The notes beneath the pieces are model-generated. The model was given only the letters and a program-made list of their open reading frames with translations. It ran no database searches and had not been told where the DNA came from. The position numbers and the translations under genes were made by a program. From Impatiens glandulifera (lineage: Eukaryota > Streptophyta > Magnoliopsida > Ericales > Balsaminaceae), in the NCBI RefSeq assembly GCF_907164915.1, contig NC_061863.1, positions 21,212,710-21,276,709 of the forward strand: 64,000 bases of DNA. Direction: 5' to 3'. Below, piece after piece: positions 54,215 through 64,000 of this stretch (within the stretch, counting starts at the first letter, position 1; each line of letters begins with the position of its first letter).

Positions 54215-54975
54215 CTAAGAAGTCTCTAACACTACGGTTAGAGCGGAGTTGTAGACACCTCTGTCTATTTTCTTTGATTTAAGCCTTTTCACCCTAAGGA
54301 CATAATTAACAACCTTCTGGCTATTCAAAGTTTTGGAGGATGAATGATACCCATGACCAGATTCATTGAGAAGACAACAAAGAAATGCACCAAGAGGAGC
54401 ATCAAAACCAAAGATCGTATTCCTGGTACAGAGCATTCTAACTAGATTCCCGAAGAGGACCTTCTTCCAGTTGATGGAAACTCCCCTTGTGATGGCCACC
54501 ATTATCTCAAAGACTTTTGAACAGTACGTGTAGGAGGAATCCTTTGTAAGGAGGAATTTGGAGATGATGTCACTAAGTAAGGCATACTCAACTTTCAAGA
54601 AGCTACTCTTCCCGTGATTCTTTACTGGAAGGGTCGCGTCTGAGAAGACATTCATCATCACTGACCGGATTTCAGGAGAGGAGGGAGGAAACTCATGGAT
54701 TCCTACGGTTGGGAGAAGGAAGAACATGCCAAATGTATCTTCATAAAACAAATCATTCTACTGAGAACAATCCCGCAGATATATTTGTCGTTGTAAAACT
54801 TGGCAGTTTCAAAGAACTCACGAATGATTTGTTCGTGATAGATGTAGTGGGGGCGAAGAAACTTCTTCAACCCAGAGGCTTCTAATGATTTAAACATTTG
54901 AACCATTCCACGGATTGGAGTAGAATACACAGACTGGAAATCTACTTGCAGAGATTTTGGAGAGAAGGAAGTCAT
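54215..54975 (-). pseudogene. E5 accessory ORF (same family as E1 and E2 a-c)
   Basis: The minus-strand ATG at 54975 starts MTSFSPKSLQVDFQSVYST. Next come SLEASGLKKFL and FFETAKFYNDK, with a frame change near 54755. Then FFLLPTVGIHEF, EYALLSDIISKFLL, IMVAITRGVSINWKKVLF and LKSKKID. About 250 codons. It is clearly closer to the E1 ORF than to E2 a-c. Confidence 0.7.
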
Positions 54976-55710
54976 TTTGACGATTCGAATTCTAGAAAGA
55001 ATTCGAATCGTCAAAATATCAAAGAGTCAACCATTTGAGTAATACCCTTCATTAAATATCAAGAACCTAACGTGTAGTTAATATCTAATGATTATATCAA
55101 CCGTCAAAGAGTCATAGACCTATTCCCTAGGAACACAACTGTTAATGTTAATCATGAAAGCATGCGGTTAATATTAGACGTATAAATGGAAGTAATATAA
55201 AAAATGTCAGTCACTCTTGACAATTTGAGAGACACCTGTCTTCAATTTATTTGAGAAGTGACTGGCTCATTTTAGGCGGGAAAAAAATTCATGGACAGAT
55301 TCATATGCAGATGACAACTGTCCAAATAGTCAGAGAATTAAAAGTCTAAGTATACAAGTAGTTAGAAGTTTATTCTAATTTTCACATTTTTCACTTCTAC
55401 TTGAAAAATCTGTCTATTAGACGACGCGTCTAATTGTGCATGCTTCACGTGTGTCTGGTTAGACGTGAGCTTCCACTATCTCCAGACATAAAAACTTCTA
55501 ACGTCTTATTAGACGTGTACGTCTAACCGAGCCAGTTATAAACCAAGCCAAAATTTCCCAAGAGAAGATAAAAACTGTTAGAGTAGACGTACGTCTAAGT
55601 AATTATGCTTCTTAAGCTTCTAGTGCATTGGAAGTATTAAGACCTCTGTCTTCTTGTCTGTTCACTTACACTTTTAACAACATGTTCCCCTCAATTTATG
55701 CACATAACAA
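54976..55710 (-). promoter_or_regulatory. E5 region upstream of the accessory ORF
   Basis: It holds a perfect short inverted repeat next to the start codon (attcgaattctagaaagaattcgaat, 54981-55006). An E2F-like GGCGGGAAAA is at 55275-55284 (TTTTCCCGCC on the coding strand). TTAGACG palindromes lie at 55410-55590, and a central purine tract follows pol at about 55684. It matches the E1 layout. Confidence 0.5.
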
Positions 55711-57715
55711 CATCAATTAAGATTAACAATACCTAAAATGTTTCTAAAATGAGAAAACTTAGCTTCGGGTAGAGGCTTCGTGAAGATATCTTCCGTTTGT
55801 TGATCTATAGGAATATATTCAAGACGAATCAGCTTCTGATTGACGTTCTCTTAGATAAAATGATGCCTGATTTCGATATGCTTTGTCCGAGAATGCAGAA
55901 ATTGATTATAGGTGATTGAAATGGCATTGTGTTATCACAGAAAATTGGAGATTCTTCAGCTTCAATCCCATAGTCCCTAAGCTGTTGTTGAACCCACAAA
56001 AGTTGAGAGCAGCAACTACCAGCGGCGAGGCACTCTGCTTCAGCTGTAGACGTGGCAACCAACGTCTGCTTCTTGCTGAACCATGAGATAAGACGATCTC
56101 CAAGGAACTGACAAATTCCACTTGTGCTCTTTCTATCAATTTTGCACCCTACATAATCTGCATATGAGAATCTGGTCAAGTTGAAACTAGAATCCTTCGG
56201 ATACCATAGTCCCACATTTTGAGTTTCCTTTAAATATTTAAGAATGCGTTTAGCAGTAGTAAAGTGAGAGAGTTTAGGATTAGCCTGAAATCTTCCACAG
56301 ACACCAACAACAAATTGGATATCTGGTCTACTAGCAGTCACATAGAACAAAGATCCGATAAGCCCTCTATAGGTTGTGACATCCACACTTTGGCCACCTT
56401 CATCTTTATCCAATTTACTAGAGGAGCTCATTGGAGTGGCTACGGTAGAGCAGCTTTCCATTCCAAACTTCTTTAGCAGTTCTTTGCTATACTTGGCCTG
56501 ATTGATGAAGGTTCTTTTCTCCAGCTGACGAACTTGAAGCCCAAGTAAGAAAGTTAATTTTCCCATCATGCTCATTTCAAATCTTTCCTGCATCAGCTTA
56601 GAAAATTTCTCACACAATTTGGTATTAGTTGAGCCAAATATAATATCATCAACATATATTTGAACAAGCAGGATGTGAGAATCTTTAGTGAATCTAAACA
56701 AGGTTTTATCCATAATTCCAATAACAAAATCATGATTAAATAGAAATTCAGTTAAAGTGTCATACCAAGCTCTAGGAGCTTGTTTCAGACCATACATGGC
56801 TTTGTCAAGTTTATAAACATGATTTGGTGACGTATGATCCACAAAACCAGGGGGTTGCTCAACATAGACATCTTCATTTAATTTACCATTTAAAAATGCA
56901 CTTTTTACATCCATTTGAAAAACTTTAAAGTTCTTAAATGATGCATATTCCAAGAAGATTCTAATTGCCTCAAGTCCTGCTACAGGTGCAAAAGACTCAT
57001 CAAAATCGATACCTTCCTCCTGTCTGTATCCTTGAGCAACTAAACAGGCTTTATTTATAATAACTAAGACATCTTCACTAAGCTTATTTCTAAAGACCCA
57101 TCTTGTTCCTATGATTGACTGGTCGGTCGGTCTAAGAGTTAGATGCCAAAATTTATTTATCACAAATTGGTTTAACTTCTCTTGTATAGCGTTTATCCAA
57201 TCAGGATCATCTACTACTTCACCAATTTTCTTGGGTTCAATCTGAGAAATAAAGGCAGAATTGACCATTTCATCCATCAATTGACGTCTTGTCTTTCGAG
57301 GAGAGAAAGGATTTCCGATGATCAATTCAGGTGGATGATTCCTGTTCCATCTAAAGTTGGATCCAAAGGGATTGGTCATCTGAACGGGTGACTCCGCAAC
57401 GTTTGAACTCTCAACAGTTTGTTGAACAGGGGTTTGTACGTGTGGTTGAACCTCAACTGGATCATCCACAGGGTCAGACAACGAAATCTGTTTATCCAGA
57501 ACTTCTTCCTCACTTACAGACTCAAGACTTGTCGCTTCTAATCTGTCAGCAAGGTCAATGGGAACAATGAATTTACTCTCAACAAGTTCATCAAAGACAA
57601 CATGGAGGGATTCCTCAACGGTTTTTGTTTTGTTGTTGTATACTCTGTAAGCCTTGTTTACTGAGGAATTTCCCAACATGAATCCCTCATCTGCTTTAAC
57701 ATAAAAAACGGTCAA
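55711..57715 (-). pseudogene. E5 reverse transcriptase and RNase H
   Basis: A 628-codon open frame: [59 protein letters not shown], an intact catalytic box YVDDIIFGS near 56645, [20 protein letters not shown] and [18 protein letters not shown]. It breaks by frameshift near 55920 after IFCDNT; the RNase H end (DIFTKPLPEAKF) lies in another frame to about 55711. The best preserved polymerase in the window. Confidence 0.92.
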
Positions 57716-58905
57716 ATAAACCTTTCCATTGTTATGAATAAAACATTTACACCCGAATACTTTAAAGTAAGAAACTGTGAGAATTCTTCCGTAATACAGT
57801 TCATAAGGAGTTTTATCAAAACGTTTGTTAATTATTGACCGATTTTATGTGTAACAAGTAGTGTTTATGGCTTCTGCCCAGAACCTCTGAGGTACGGTTT
57901 GGTTCAGCCAACATAGATCTGGCTGCTTCCTTCAGAGTTCTCACTCTTCTCTCAGCAATACTATTATGCTGTGGAGTTATGGCACTAGACAACTCGTGCC
58001 TAATCCCGGACTCCTCAAGATAAGATGATAGGTATCTGTTAATGAACTCGATTCCTTAGTCACTTCTAATGCATGTAATATTCAAAGATTTCTTATTCTG
58101 AATTCATTTAAATATTCTAATCAAATTTTCAGCAGTTTTATCCTTTGATGGCAAAAATACTACCCATGTAAATCGAGAAAAATCATCAATAACAATTAGG
58201 GAAAATCTCATTCCTCCTAGGCTCTTTACAGGAATTGGAGCAAACAAATCCATATGTAACAATTCTAAGCAACGGTTGGATTGAGATTTCTCTTTACTTT
58301 TGAACGATGATCTGCCCTGTTTGCCTAACTGGCAAGCAGAGCATACCTTGTCCTTTAAAAACTAAAGTTTAGGTAAACCAATAAGTAAATTGTTTGAACA
58401 AATGTTGTTGATGGTTTTGAAGTTTAAATGGTTCAACCTTTTATGCCATAACCATTTCTGGTCGTTCTTGGCAATTATGCACATAGGATCAGAAGATTCT
58501 TTTTGCCAGTTCATTTTATATGAATTTCCTACTCTACTACCAGTTAGTAAAGTATTACCATGTTGATCCTTAATTAAGCATGCATGAGTTTGAAAATCAA
58601 TTGACAAACCATTATCACATAGTTGACTAATACTGATTAGGTTATAGCACAAGTTGTCCACAAGTAATACATCATTAATGGTTAGATTACCATGGATAAT
58701 CTTACCCTTACCCATGGTCTTACACTTCTTGTTATTACCAAAAGTGATCTTAGGTCCAGAACAATCTGCTATATCGGTGAGAAGCCGTCTATTTCCTGTC
58801 ATATGCTTGGAACAACCTCTATCTAGATACCACACAGATTCCTCGAGACCATCATTCACTTTTAACTACACAAAACAATATTTACAATCTTTTGGTACCC
58901 ACATT
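57716..58905 (-). pseudogene. E5 protease and integrase
   Basis: 58859-58362 encodes SVWYLDRGCSKHMTGNRRLL, where the catalytic DSG is DRG, then the GKGKIIHGNLTINDVLL block and the zinc region WLWHKRLNHLNF. The integrase core, 58360-57720, is in pieces with stops (for example within KFLKDKVCSACQ and the TACYT*NRS region). Confidence 0.85.
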
Positions 58906-60445
58906 CAATTGGGTCCTCGGTCAATTAGTCCCTTAGGAATCCATATTTGGGTTATTCTAATGGATTTCCCGTTTTGTTTAGTAATTAGTGCGTAAGATTT
59001 TGACATAGCATATGCCTTTCTGCTAGCCACTGATACCTTAGCTTTTGAAGAAGATTTTCTTTTAAAACTCATTGACTTTGAGTCAGGTTTTAGGTTGCCA
59101 GACCTGCTGCCTGCTTCTAACTTATTTTTCAGCTAGCTGACAGTCGGCGGAACATAAGTTATTTCATTTATAAAAACTACTCATTCATGAATAGGATCAG
59201 ATTCAATATTAGTTAAACCCCCTTTAACAAAGCTTATTGGCTTAAACTTGTTATTCGATGAGTTTGACTTTTTGCAAGACTTGTTTGGGTCATCGCCATT
59301 AAATCCTAAACCCAATCTAGATCCAACAGGTTTTAACATGCTGATCTAATATTGGACAGTATCTCCAGACCTTGTCCATGCACTAACTACATAGTTTAGC
59401 CTTTTGTTTTCAGCAGATAGAGTTTGAATCTGTTCTTTGAGCATCTCATTCTCAGATGAAATCTCTACTTCTTTCTTTTCAAAACCGTTTGTTTCAGAAG
59501 TTTTATGAGAGGAAGAAATGTTGGCTTCATATTTCACTTTCATCTCATAAAACGAGTCTGATAACTTCTTGTACTCAATAGTCATTTCATTGAGTGCAGT
59601 AGTTAACTCTTCATTGGTAAATTCTGGTTTAGAAACATCATTTACCTTGGATTGGTCGCCTGCCATCAAGCATGTTACATATTCAGTCTCTTTTTCTACA
59701 GGAGACTCCTCTGAATCACTGTCTGCCCATTTCGATTTGTTTTCAACACACATGAAAACTTTCTGGTCTTTCTGACTCTTCTTTTCTTGAGAATTTCTAC
59801 CATAAATATGAGTCAGCTTCTCCCATATTTCTTTAGCAGAGGAGCAGGACATGATTTCGTAGAATATGTTCATGTTGATCGATTAATACATAATATTTCT
59901 AGCCACATTATCCATGTTGTTGGTCATCTTATCTTCCATAGTCCACTCACCTCTTGGCTTCGAAATCTTTATGGGGCCATCAGTAATGACGCTCCACATG
60001 CTTGGTCGCCTGCCATCAAGCATGTTACATATTCAGTCTCTTTTTTTACAAGAGACTCCTCTGAATCACTGTCTGCCCATTTTGATTTGTTTTCAACACA
60101 CATGAAAACTTTCTGGTCTTTCTGATTCTTCTTTTCTTGAGAATTTCTACCATAAATATGAGTCAGCTTCTCCCATATTTCTTTAGCAGAGGAGCAGGAC
60201 ATGATTTCGTAGAATATGTTCATGTTGATCGATTAATACATAATATTTCTAGCCACATTATCCATGTTGTTGGTCATCTTATCTTCCATAGTCCACTCAC
60301 CTCTTGGCTTCGAAATCTTTATGGGGCCATCAGTAATGACGCTCCACATATCGCAATCAAGAGCAGCCAAGTGAGATTGCATTCTCATCATCCAATAGTC
60401 ACAGTTGTGTCTTGACAGAATAGGGATCTCGTTGTTGATAGACAT
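58906..60445 (-). pseudogene. E5 gag with a 350-bp internal tandem duplication
   Basis: It starts MSINNEIPILSRHNCDYWMM at 60445, then SVITDGPIKISKPRGEW, KEIWEKLTHIYGRNSQ and an acidic Ser/Glu stretch. Bases 59652-60001 are repeated at 60002-60351 with few differences; 350 is not a multiple of 3, so the frame is broken. The second half ends with the YALITKQNGKSIRITQIWIP segment near 58950. Confidence 0.87.
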
Positions 60446-60481
60446 GATTCAGGTTCTTTAAGCTTGAGAATAGGAAACAGA

Positions 60482-60493
60482 GCTCTGATACCA
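60482..60493 (-). promoter_or_regulatory. E5 primer-binding site
   Basis: gctctgatacca on plus is TGGTATCAGAGC on minus, two bases from the 5' LTR. Confidence 0.92.
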
Positions 60494-60495
60494 AT

Positions 60496-62074
60496 TGATA
60501 GGATCAACGTAATCAATAGAGACAGAGGTCTGGCGATTGATAACGACTTAGGAAAAACGATTTGATAGAAATCCTGTGAAGGATTTAGATCACTTTCTAT
60601 TCTGCACAAACCTTGCAAACTCTTGAACGATTCAAGTGCGGAAATGTTTGCTTGGATTTGAAGTTAAGAACCAAGAATGAAAAGATGACAGAATGAAAAG
60701 ACACAATAGTTTGTTTATGGATGTTCGGAACTAACTCTCCTACGTCACCCCTTCTTCCAACCACCGGAAGGATTCACTATTCTTTCGAATCAAATACAGT
60801 TGCATGAATAGCTCACTATTGAACAGAACAGACTCTTTTCAACTTACAATATGAAGAATATCACTCAGCTAAAACAATACTTTGATTCTAATTCTCTCTT
60901 GATTGAACACTTAGTAGAAAAAAAGAAAGCAACATGCTCAATATGACAGTTTGTATGCTAAGATTGAATACTCTGTAATTACAGCAGTGTTCAGCAAATT
61001 CTCTTGTTTTCCCGGCCGTTCTTCCGTTGTCCTTCAGAATCTTTAAGTAAGAAGCAGGTACCAACGGTCGAATCTTTTATAATGACGCGTGGCGAGCGTC
61101 CATTGGAATGCCTCCATAGTACACAATAGACTTTGAGCACTAGGATCGTAGCCGTACCAAACTAGTATTGCGCCAAATACTCTTCAAGGATATTCCTGTA
61201 AAAACAAGCATTGGGAAGCATATTTGCTTACGTGGCATTAATCAATTGGTTGCAACTAGTTGTCGTACCGATCTTCATAGGAAAGTGGAGCAGGAGTAGC
61301 GTACAACTAGTTGATCGTGGGTAGACGAGTGCTAGCTTCAAGCAACTGCTTAAGCCTAGCATTAGACGTATTTCACTTAGACGACCTCGTCTAATGAAAT
61401 TAGACGCCCCGTCTAATAGCAGAATCCATTAGACCACCTAGTCTAATGAAATTAAATAGCACGTCTAATACCATATCCCTTCAGACTAATCTGAAGGAGT
61501 TAGACCGCACTTCTAACTCTCATTAGTTAGACTGCACGTCTAACTTCCATTAGTTAGACTACACGTCTAACTATACATCCCTTCAAACTAATCTGAAGGA
61601 GTTAGACCGCACGTCTAACTCTCATTAGTTAGACTACACGTCTAACTAAGTCTGTTAGACTGCACGTCTAACTACGTGTATTAGACTGCACGTCTAACTC
61701 CGTGTGTTAGACTTCACGCCTAACTCCGTGTGTTAGACTACACGTCTAACTCTGTGTGTTAGACTGCACGTCTAACTATGTTTGTTAGACTGCACGTCTA
61801 ACTCCGTGTGTTAGACTGCACATCTAACTCCGTCTGTTAGACTGCACGTCTAACTCTGTCTGTTAGACTACACGTTTAAATCCGTCTAACTCAATGCATA
61901 TAATGCCAAATTAGTCTCATGAACCTCATTAAGACTAAGTCTAATATAACCTGTTTTCGATACACCTGCACCAAAAACAATTAGACGGCATATATTGAGT
62001 TTTATATACATTCATTATCAAAATTCCAATAGTCAAACTACTTTGACACTTAGTCAAAATAATTTGACCCAACA
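60496..62074 (-). repeat. E5 5' LTR (right copy)
   Basis: It starts TGATAGGATCAACG and ends TTTGACCCAACA, followed by the TSD acttt. It contains the two-hairpin block near 60719-60775 and the TTAGAC array at 61365-61880. Confidence 0.93.
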
Positions 62075-62079
62075 ACTTT

Positions 62080-62690
62080 TAGTTCAAGGATTTAAGATGA
62101 AGAAGAGTTAACAGTTTCATATTTTAATTTCATCTCATTAAAAGAGTTTGACAACTTCATGTACTAAATGACCATGTCATTTAGTGCAGCAGTTAAGTCA
62201 TCTCTTGTAAATTCTTCAGAGAAAAAATCAAATACCTCAGATTCTTTCTCAGTCGTAAAGCAGGTATCAACTTTATGATGACTATCGCTGGATGATGAGT
62301 CATCTGAATCGCTATCGACCCATTTTCCTTTGCTTTTAGCAATCATCAGAGCCTTCTGCTCTTTCTAGTTCTCCTTTATTTGGTCGTTTCCCTCACACAG
62401 TTGGATTAACTTCTCCCAATATTTTTTAGTAGAGGAGCATAGCTTGATCTTGCTGAACATATTCTTGTCCAACGACTTATATAGAATATTTTTGGCAAAT
62501 TATTTAGGTTATTCATCTTCTTATCTTCATTCGTTCATTTGCATCTTGGCTTATCAATCTTTATCGGACCATCAGAAATAACATACATCATGTCATCGTC
62601 TTGTGAAGCCAGATGCACCTCCATGCGAATCTTCCAATCAACATATTCTTCAATGCAGAACATGGGGGCTCGTTGATGAAAGACATGATG
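62080..62690 (-). pseudogene. E6 gag N-terminal half
   Basis: The minus strand reads MSFINE-like start, then CIEEYVDWKIRMEVHLASQD and MMYVISDGPIKIDKPR, several stops, then an acidic stretch KWVDSDSDDSSSSDSHH and FSEEFTRDDLTAALNDMVI. It continues at 52221 on the other side of E5. Confidence 0.8.
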
Positions 62691-62723
62691 ATATTCGAAT
62701 GTTTGAGAATATAAACAACTTTT

Positions 62724-62733
62724 TCTGATACCA
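62724..62733 (-). promoter_or_regulatory. E6 primer-binding site (partly degenerate)
   Basis: The minus strand has TGGTATCAGA followed by AA instead of GC, two bases from the LTR. Confidence 0.7.
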
Positions 62734-62735
62734 CT

Positions 62736-63562
62736 TGTTAGGATCGGGGTTGCCAAAGGAGACTGGAGTCTCACAAAAGTGAACGCTTACACATACGCCG
62801 ATTGATAATAACCCTGTTAGAGGTTGATTATCTCGTTTCTATTCTTCGCAAGACTTCACAAACTCGTGACCCGAGTTCAAGTGCAGAAGTATTTGTTTCG
62901 ACTTGAAGAAATACGAAGGGATTAGGATAATGCGAAAAGAACACAAGACACAAGAGATGTTTATGGATGTTCGGAGTAAACTCTCCTACATCACCCCTTC
63001 TTCTCGACCTCGAGAATGATACTTTTCTCAACCTTGAGAAGAGTATTCATTGAAAGATTTGGTTAAATACAACACACTTGTACACAACCCAGTCTAACAG
63101 CCATGACTTAGTTGCTACCTGCTTTCAAACTCCTAACACACACAACACTTGTTGATAAATACTCTATCAACTTACAAAGAACTCGCTACAATGATTTTTG
63201 GTATGAAGACACTCTCACACAAAAAAAAAATGCTGAAACAAAAGCTTGAATATGTTTGTAGAGAGTGTATTTTATTAACAAGGGAGTCCAGATCTTCACG
63301 TCTCTTGTTCTGTTCTTCCTTTAATCTTCTTATATATGCAAAACACACAACAACGGCCATATTTTATTCACCAACAGACATGTTGACTTCAAATGACACT
63401 AGTCCTCCTTTTATTGACTGAGCTTCAGAATGGTACAACAGATAAGATCTTCATTGATCTTGTCTGTTCTTGATGAGAGAAAGCCAAAATTCATTTAATG
63501 GAGCCTATTGTACTAAGAACGTTCATTTTAGAAGATTTGAATAATTTTGGTATATGAAAATC
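62736..63562 (-). repeat. E6 5' LTR, interrupted by E7
   Basis: It starts TGTTAGGATCGGGG. The two-hairpin block near 62964-63016 has stem 1 TTCTCG/CGAGAA and stem 2 GGAG/CTCC. It stops at atatgaaaatc (63562), where the E6 3' LTR continues as tatatgacaatctgcttttg at 50567. Confidence 0.85.
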
Positions 63563-64000
63563 TGATAGGATTGGCTTTATCATTAGAGACAGGGGTCTGC
63601 CTAAGGATGAAGACTTATGAAAAACGGTTTGAAAGAAATCCTGTTAAGGATTTAATTCGTTTTCTATTCTACGCAAACTTGTGTAAACACTTGAAACAGA
63701 TTTAAGGCGAAATTGTTTACTTGGGTTTGAAGCACAAGACGAAATATGAAAAGATGACAGAAAATGAAGAACACAGCGGTTTGTTTATGGATGTTCGGAG
63801 AAACTCTCCTACGTCACCCATTCTTCCAACCACCGGAAGGATTCACTATATGATGAGAATCAAATACAGTTTACACACACTTAGCTCACTATTGAACAAA
63901 ACACTTTCTGTTCAATTAGAAGAAGATAAAGAATATCACTCAGCTAATAGTGTTTTGATTCTAGCTCTCTCTTTCGATTTACACACAGTACAATCAGAAA
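63563..64000 (-). mobile_element. E7: LTR of an E1-family Sirevirus, cut by the window end
   Basis: It starts TGATAGGATTGGCT and matches the reverse complement of the last 440 bases or so of the E1 LTR, including ccttagccagacccccgtct-type text and the two-hairpin block near 63787-63838. It is inserted in the E6 5' LTR. Whether it is a solo LTR or a full element cannot be told here. Confidence 0.88.

Larger units (their letters stand above)
52222..62074 (-). mobile_element. E5: near-complete Sirevirus-type element, minus strand
   Basis: LTRs at 52222-53897 and 60496-62074 have plus-strand ends TGATAGGATC and CCAACA. Perfect TSD acttt (52217-52221, 62075-62079). The primer site, gag, PR-IN, RT-RH, accessory ORF and polypurine tract are all present. 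Length is 9853 bp. It inserted in the gag of E6 in the same orientation. Its longest frame, RT-RNase H, is open for 628 codons. Confidence 0.93.
50062..63562 (-). mobile_element. E6: pol-deleted Sirevirus-type element, minus strand, interrupted by E5 and E7
   Basis: Read right to left: 5' LTR (62736-63562, cut by E7), primer site, gag split by E5, a few codons of protease, a jump to the RNase H tail, purine tracts, then a 3' LTR (to 50062, truncated by about 300 bases against E0). The whole integrase and RT are missing. The LTR pair is recognised by shared text such as agatttggttaaata and cacacaacacttgttgat. Confidence 0.82.

Overview
This is repeat-rich nuclear DNA from a flowering plant, most likely a eudicot; the species cannot be named from the window. 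The evidence is the content: a decayed plant pararetrovirus, Sirevirus-type and Tnt1/Tork-like Ty1/copia elements, a Tat/Ogre-like Ty3/gypsy element, plant-type initiator-Met-tRNA primer sites, and AT microsatellites. I find no convincing host gene. Almost every coding region is a retroelement pseudogene with stops or frameshifts.

Layout. (1) 1-6740: a decayed endogenous caulimovirid, plus strand, probably florendovirus-like. Its ORF1 (movement, coat, protease, RT, RNase H) and ORF2 overlap by ATGA; a pregenomic promoter and poly(A) signal follow. The window opens inside the movement-protein region. (2) 6740-9077: AT-rich DNA, a TA-rich microsatellite, and two minus-strand repeats with tRNA-like A and B boxes that look like a SINE. 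(3) 9078-50061: a minus-strand Tat/Ogre-like gypsy element (E0), 3'-truncated and split by two later insertions. One is a 28.6-kb Sirevirus nest, E1 (10305-38910, TSD aactt). The other is a small copia element, E4 (40290-45000, TSD ttagg). (4) Inside E1 lies a second, unusually long Sirevirus, E2 (13298-30661). E2 itself holds an inverted solo LTR (19021-20268, TSD gtctc) and a short non-autonomous gypsy element, E3 (20626-23427, TSD caatc). The 3' LTR of E1 holds a deleted LTR element (37163-38510, TSD agcta). (5) 50062-63562: a minus-strand, pol-less Sirevirus (E6) interrupted by a nearly complete minus-strand Sirevirus, E5 (52222-62074, TSD acttt). The 5' LTR of E6 is broken at 63563 by another LTR (E7) that runs off the window.

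How the parts work together. The TSDs give a relative order: E0 before E1 and E4; E1 before E2 and the 37.2-kb element; E2 before the 19.0-kb solo LTR and E3; E6 before E5 and E7. The most interesting material is non-coding or accessory. The Sirevirus LTRs share a two-hairpin block whose first stem appears to covary between families. The Sireviruses carry an extra ORF family between pol and the 3' LTR, and E2 has three tandem diverged copies, each behind its own TATA-like box. E2F-like TTTCCCGCC/TTTGGCGGG sites lie 230-310 bp upstream of that ORF in three elements. Two gag genes (E0 and E1) carry local inversions.

Limits: identities, domain calls and boundaries were read by eye from sequence and family knowledge. 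No alignment or database search was run.
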